This document shows positions 60,975-64,000 of a stretch of DNA of 64,000 nt, piece by piece. The DNA is from Actinacidiphila rubida. GTDB taxonomy: Bacteria > Actinomycetota > Actinomycetes > Streptomycetales > Streptomycetaceae. The notes beneath the pieces are model-generated. The model had not been told where the DNA came from. It ran no database searches and saw only the letters and a list, made by a program, of their open reading frames with translations. The stretch covers positions 62,001-126,000 of the forward strand of contig NZ_FODD01000007.1 in the NCBI RefSeq assembly GCF_900110255.1, read 5' to 3'. The translations under genes and the position numbers were made by a program. How positions within the stretch are numbered: the first letter of the stretch is position 1; each line of letters starts with the position of its first letter.

Positions 60975-61511
60975 TCAGGCGTTCCAGGAGGTGCGGACCT
61001 CGTCCAGGAAGCGGGTGAGGCCGTCCACCACCAGGGCGTGGTCCTCGGCCTGCGGCAGCCCGGAGACGCCGACCACGCCGACGACGCCGACGCCCGCGAC
61101 GCGCAGCGGGAACGCGCCGCCGTGCGCGGCGTAGCGGTCGGGGTCCAGCCGGGACGACTCCTCGAAGGTCGTGCCCTTGGCCCGGAACCGCTCGCCGATC
61201 TGCAGGGAGCTGGCGTGGTAGCGCTCGACGACGCGGGCCTTGCGGGCCAGCCACGCGTCGTTGTCGGGCGTGGTGCCCTCCATCGCGCAGTGGAACAGCT
61301 GCTGGGTGCCGCGCCGGATGTCGACGGTGACGGCGGCGTCGCGCTCGCGGGCCATGCCCACCAGCAGGCAGCCCAGCCGCCACGCGTCGTCGTTGGTCAG
61401 GCGCGGCAGGACCAGGGCGGTCTCCTGCGCGGCGAGTTCGGCCACCCGGTCGGTGCCCGAGGTGCCCGGAGTGCCCGGGGTAGTGCCGGCCGGGGGGTTC
61501 GCGGTGGTCAT
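60975..61511 (-). CDS. UPF0303/heme-degrading-domain protein
   Basis: This 178-residue protein matches UPF0303: RVAELAAQETALVLPRLTNDDAWRLGCLLVGMARERDAAVTVDIRRGTQQLFHCAMEGTTPDNDAWL, a run conserved in bacteria and yeast (YBR137W-like). The later LRVAGVGVVGVVGVSGLPQAEDHALVVDGLTRFL is the core of the GlcG/HbpS-like fold. The heme-related annotation rests on a distant relation. The N-terminus is Pro/Thr-rich. It is downstream of the Gfo/Idh/MocA gene on the same strand (68 bp), so co-transcription is likely. Confidence 0.88.
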   Translation of the reverse strand: MTTANPPAGTTPGTPGTSGTDRVAELAAQETALVLPRLTNDDAWRLGCLLVGMARERDAAVTVDIRRGTQQLFHCAMEGTTPDNDAWLARKARVVERYHASSLQIGERFRAKGTTFEESSRLDPDRYAAHGGAFPLRVAGVGVVGVVGVSGLPQAEDHALVVDGLTRFLDEVRTSWNA

Positions 61512-61579
61512 GGGGTCTCCGTTCTCCCGGGCCGCGGCCCGGGGCGCAGGTGCGGCGGCCGGGGCCGGCCCGGCCGGTG

Positions 61580-62686
61580 TCACAGGGACACGGTGGTGCC
61601 CGTGCGGGCCGAGCGGCGGGCGGCTTCGATGACGTCGAGGGCGGCGGCGGCCTCCAGCGCGGTGACCGGGGGCGCGGTGCCCTCGCGCAGGGCGGTCTCG
61701 ATGCCGGCGTAGAAGGCGGGGTAGTCGCCGGGCAGTGACGGGACGGTGTGCGGCGCGTCGTCGGTGCCGGCGGTGCCCCACGCGGACTCGGGCTCGGCGC
61801 CCCACTGCGTGCCGTCCTGGCCGGGCCGCAGGCCCTCGCGGAGTGCGGCCTCCTGCGGGTCGAGCCCGTAGGTGACGAAGCCGCCGGTGCTGCCGAGCAC
61901 GCGGAAGCGCGGGCCGAGGCGGGCGGTGGTGGCGCTCATCCACAGGTGCGAGCGGACGCCGCCGGCGTGGGTGAGCGCGATGAACGAGTCGTCGTCGGTC
62001 GCGGCGCCCGGCCGCCGGACGTCGCCCTCGGCGTAGACGAGCCGGGCCGGGCCGAAGAGGGTGAGGGCCTGGTCCACCAGGTGGCTGCCCAGGTCGTAGA
62101 GGAGGCCGCCGACCTCCGCCGGGTCGCCGGACTCGCGCCAGCCGCCCTTCAGCTGCGGGCGCCAGCGCTCGAAGCGGGACTCGAAGCGCTGCACCTCGCC
62201 CAGGTCGCGGGCGGCCAGCAGGGCCTGGAGCGTGCGGAAGTCGCTGTCCCAGCGCCGGTTCTGGAAGACGCTCAGCAGCAGGCCGCGGGTGTCGGCGAGG
62301 GCGGCCAGCGAGCGGGCCTCGGCGGCGGTGCCGGCGAGGGGCTTGTCGACGACCACCGGCAGGCCGGCCTCCAGGGCGGCGGTGGCCAGCGCCACGTGCG
62401 TGCGGTTGGGGGAGGCGAGCACCACCAGGTCGAGCGTGCCGGCGCGGTCCCACAGCTCGTCGGCCGTGGCGGCGAAGGACACGCCGGGGTACGCGGCGCC
62501 GGCCTGCGCGCGGCGCTCCGGGCTGCCGGTGACGATGGTGTCCAGGACCAGTCCCGGCGTGGCCGCGATCAGCGGGGCGTGGAAGAAGGAGCCGGCCGGG
62601 CCGTAGCCGACGAGGGCGACGCGCAGCGGCGCGGCGGTGGGCTCGGAAGCGGCGGACGGGTCGGCGGCGGGCGTGGCAGTCGGCAT
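61580..62686 (-). CDS. Gfo/Idh/MocA-family oxidoreductase
   Basis: This 368-residue NAD(P)-dependent dehydrogenase has the Rossmann start ALVGYGPAGSFFHAPLI and the cofactor/active segment VVDKPLAGTAAEARSL, with the catalytic Lys followed by Pro. The family oxidises sugars or inositol-like polyols, often at the first step of catabolism. It is divergent from a ROK regulator across a 25-bp palindrome, so it is likely regulated by that protein and induced by its sugar substrate. Confidence 0.92.
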   Translation of the reverse strand: MPTATPAADPSAASEPTAAPLRVALVGYGPAGSFFHAPLIAATPGLVLDTIVTGSPERRAQAGAAYPGVSFAATADELWDRAGTLDLVVLASPNRTHVALATAALEAGLPVVVDKPLAGTAAEARSLAALADTRGLLLSVFQNRRWDSDFRTLQALLAARDLGEVQRFESRFERWRPQLKGGWRESGDPAEVGGLLYDLGSHLVDQALTLFGPARLVYAEGDVRRPGAATDDDSFIALTHAGGVRSHLWMSATTARLGPRFRVLGSTGGFVTYGLDPQEAALREGLRPGQDGTQWGAEPESAWGTAGTDDAPHTVPSLPGDYPAFYAGIETALREGTAPPVTALEAAAALDVIEAARRSARTGTTVSL

Positions 62687-62692
62687 GACGCC

Positions 62693-62717
62693 ACTTTCGC
62701 AACAGTGTTGCCAAAGT
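62693..62717. promoter_or_regulatory. 25-bp palindromic operator between ROK and Gfo/Idh/MocA genes
   Basis: ACTTTCGCAAC (62693-62703) and GTTGCCAAAGT (62707-62717) form arms of 11 bp with a single non-complementary pair (C62698/C62712), centred at 62705. It lies 6 bp upstream of the dehydrogenase start and 25 bp before the ROK start, so one bound repressor would block both. Confidence 0.9.
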
Positions 62718-62741
62718 GCAAGCGGGCGGGACAATGGACCC

Positions 62742-63941
62742 GTGCATCCGTCCGCCTCTGGGGCCAACCTGCCCGCCCTGCGCAGCCACAACGCCGCCGT
62801 GCTGCTCGATCTGCTGCGCGCGGCGACCCTCGCCGGAGGCCCCGGCCTCGGCCGCCCCGAACTGGCCGAGCGGGCCGGCCTGACACCGCAGGCGGTCAGC
62901 AAGATCACCGCACGGCTGCGCGCCGAGGGGCTGGTCGAGGAGGCCGGCCGGCTGCCGTCCACCGGCGGCAAGCCCGGCACCGGCCTGCGGCTGGCGGCCG
63001 GCTCCCGGTACGCGGTCGGCGTCCACCTCGACGGCGAGACCGTGACCGCGGTGCTCACCGACCTCGCCGGCCGGACCGTCGCCCAGCGGTCGGCGCCGCT
63101 GGCGCTGGACCGCCCGGTGGCCGACGGGCTGGCCGCGATCACCGCGCAGGTGCGGGAGATCGCCGCCCTCGCGTCCGGGCCGGTGCTCGGCGTCGGAGTC
63201 GGCATGCGCGGGCCCCTCGACCACCGCACCGGGACGCTCCACCGCGTCACCGGTTTCCCGCACTGGGAGGGCGTGCCGCTGCGCGACGCCCTCGCCGCCC
63301 GCCTCGGCCTGCCCGTCGCCGTCGACAAGAACACCAACGCCGCCGCGCTCGCCGTCCTGGCCGCCCCACCGCCAGCGCCCGCCGTCCCCACCGGCCCGGA
63401 CGGTTCCCCCGCGGCGCCCGTGGCACCCGCCGTCGCCGTTGCCGACGGTCCTCGCGGGCCCGGTGCCGGGCGGGCGGCGGACGCCGTCGCGGCCGGCGAG
63501 TCGTTCGCGTACCTGCACCTGGGCGCCGGGCTCGGCGCCGCGCTGGTGCTCGACGGCGTGCTGCACCGTGGCGGGCGCACCGGCGCGGGGGAGTTCGGCC
63601 ACCAGGTCGTGCAGCTGGACGGGCCGCTGTGCGAGTGCGGCAACCGCGGTTGCCTGGAGGCGCTGTGCCTGGCCGCGGCCGCGCGCGGCGACACGGCGGG
63701 CGCCGCGCGGCTGCTGGGCGTGGGGGCGGCGAACCTCGTCGCGCTGCTGGACGTGGACCGGATCGTGCTCGGCGGCCGCACGGTCCTGGCCGCGCCCGAG
63801 GTGTTCCGGCGCGAGACCGCGGGCGTGCTGGCGGGACGCGGCCGGGCCGTGCCGGTGTCCACCGCGACGCCGCTGGCGGTCGCCGAGGGAGCGGCGCTCC
63901 TGGTGCTGGCGCCGCTGTTCACCCGCGCCGCCCTCGCCTGA
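62742..63941 (+). CDS. ROK-family transcriptional repressor
   Basis: The protein has 399 residues from the GTG at 62742. The N-terminal winged helix (LPALRSHNAAVLLDLL... LAERAGLTPQAVSKITARLRAEGLVEE) is fused to an ASKHA sugar-kinase-like ROK domain with LGAGLGAALVLDG and the zinc-binding GEFGHQVVQLDGPLCECGNRGCLEAL (H-x11-C-x-C-x4-C). A ~45-residue Ala/Pro/Gly insert (PPPAPAVPTGPDG...) interrupts the ROK core before GESFAYLHLG. It probably represses the divergent dehydrogenase and itself, relieved by the sugar. Confidence 0.92.
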   Translation: MHPSASGANLPALRSHNAAVLLDLLRAATLAGGPGLGRPELAERAGLTPQAVSKITARLRAEGLVEEAGRLPSTGGKPGTGLRLAAGSRYAVGVHLDGETVTAVLTDLAGRTVAQRSAPLALDRPVADGLAAITAQVREIAALASGPVLGVGVGMRGPLDHRTGTLHRVTGFPHWEGVPLRDALAARLGLPVAVDKNTNAAALAVLAAPPPAPAVPTGPDGSPAAPVAPAVAVADGPRGPGAGRAADAVAAGESFAYLHLGAGLGAALVLDGVLHRGGRTGAGEFGHQVVQLDGPLCECGNRGCLEALCLAAAARGDTAGAARLLGVGAANLVALLDVDRIVLGGRTVLAAPEVFRRETAGVLAGRGRAVPVSTATPLAVAEGAALLVLAPLFTRAALA

Positions 63942-64000
63942 CGCCCGCCCCCGCCCCCGCCTCTGCCTCCCCCTCCGCCTCTGCCCCGCCTCTGCCTCCG
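63942..64000. other. Simple C-rich repeat at the window end
   Basis: The last 59 bp are an imperfect run of CCTCTGCC/CCGCC repeats after the ROK stop. The array is cut by the window edge, so copy number and function cannot be judged. Confidence 0.6.

Overview
The window is high-GC (roughly 73% by eye) chromosomal DNA from a Streptomyces-type actinomycete. Evidence: an SsgA-family sporulation protein, DasR-type operators at GlcNAc PTS genes, mycothiol-era sulfur genes of the CysO/Mec+/CysM type, DUF3039, DUF2017 and DUF3618 proteins, and many GTG starts. From memory, the gene order (helR–malic enzyme–hup–murA ... hppD–ssgG ... pncA–pncB–clpS ... cysO–cysM ... nagE2–nagE1–nagF–rph ... rdgB) resembles the SCO29xx core segment of S. 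coelicolor. I see no prophage, insertion sequence, CRISPR array or secondary-metabolite cluster.

Layout. 0-7 kb: tail of a HelD/HelR helicase, ACT-domain malic enzyme, HU, MurA, YqgE, DUF3039 and a TPR membrane protein. 7.2-9 kb: a family-20 hexosaminidase under a dre-like operator. 9.2-14.8 kb: a tightly coupled three-subunit molybdenum-hydroxylase-like operon; its [2Fe-2S] subunit carries a ~600-residue low-complexity extension and its large subunit lacks the family's catalytic glutamate. 15-18 kb: PEP-mutase family enzyme, GNAT, P-loop kinase, SnoaL-like protein and tRNA-Cys. 18-25.7 kb: MFS exporter, helicase, IclR regulator, mini Lon-like protease, then an HTH repressor with its MFS exporter and a twin operator. 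25.8-29.5 kb: Lrp regulator divergent from hppD, an FAD-linked oxidase and ssgG. 29.8-35.7 kb: three consecutive RDD membrane proteins and a secreted M6 protease. 36-39 kb: nicotinamide salvage (pncA, pncB), clpS, DUF2017. 39-43 kb: permease, then the JAMM protease–cysteine leader peptide–cysO–cysM sulfur cluster. 43-47 kb: MBL enzyme and the GlcNAc PTS locus with three dre sites. 47-56 kb: rph, a three-gene ABC exporter, a class A PBP, GroES-like protein, bcp and a pair of HNH nucleases ending at an odd tRNA. 56-64 kb: rdgB, aminotransferase, DUF445, FAH-family hydrolase, UPF0303 protein and a ROK/Gfo-Idh-MocA divergon.

Genes that work together. The hexosaminidase liberates GlcNAc, NagE1/NagE2/NagF would import and phosphorylate it, and all appear to share DasR control although they lie 38 kb apart. 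The JAMM protein, CysO and CysM form an alternative thiocarboxylate route to cysteine, preceded by a probable cysteine-sensing leader peptide. PncA and PncB are consecutive steps of NAD salvage. Several regulators (HTH/ArsR-like, Lrp, ROK) sit beside clear palindromes that are good candidates for their own operators.

The most unusual items are the molybdenum-hydroxylase-like operon, a 75-nt class I tRNA with a Leu (UAG) anticodon, the HNH pair whose ribosome binding site can be buried in a hairpin, and the CysO homologue that ends Gly-Gly-Ala-Arg. All functional statements rest on reading motifs by eye; no database search was run.
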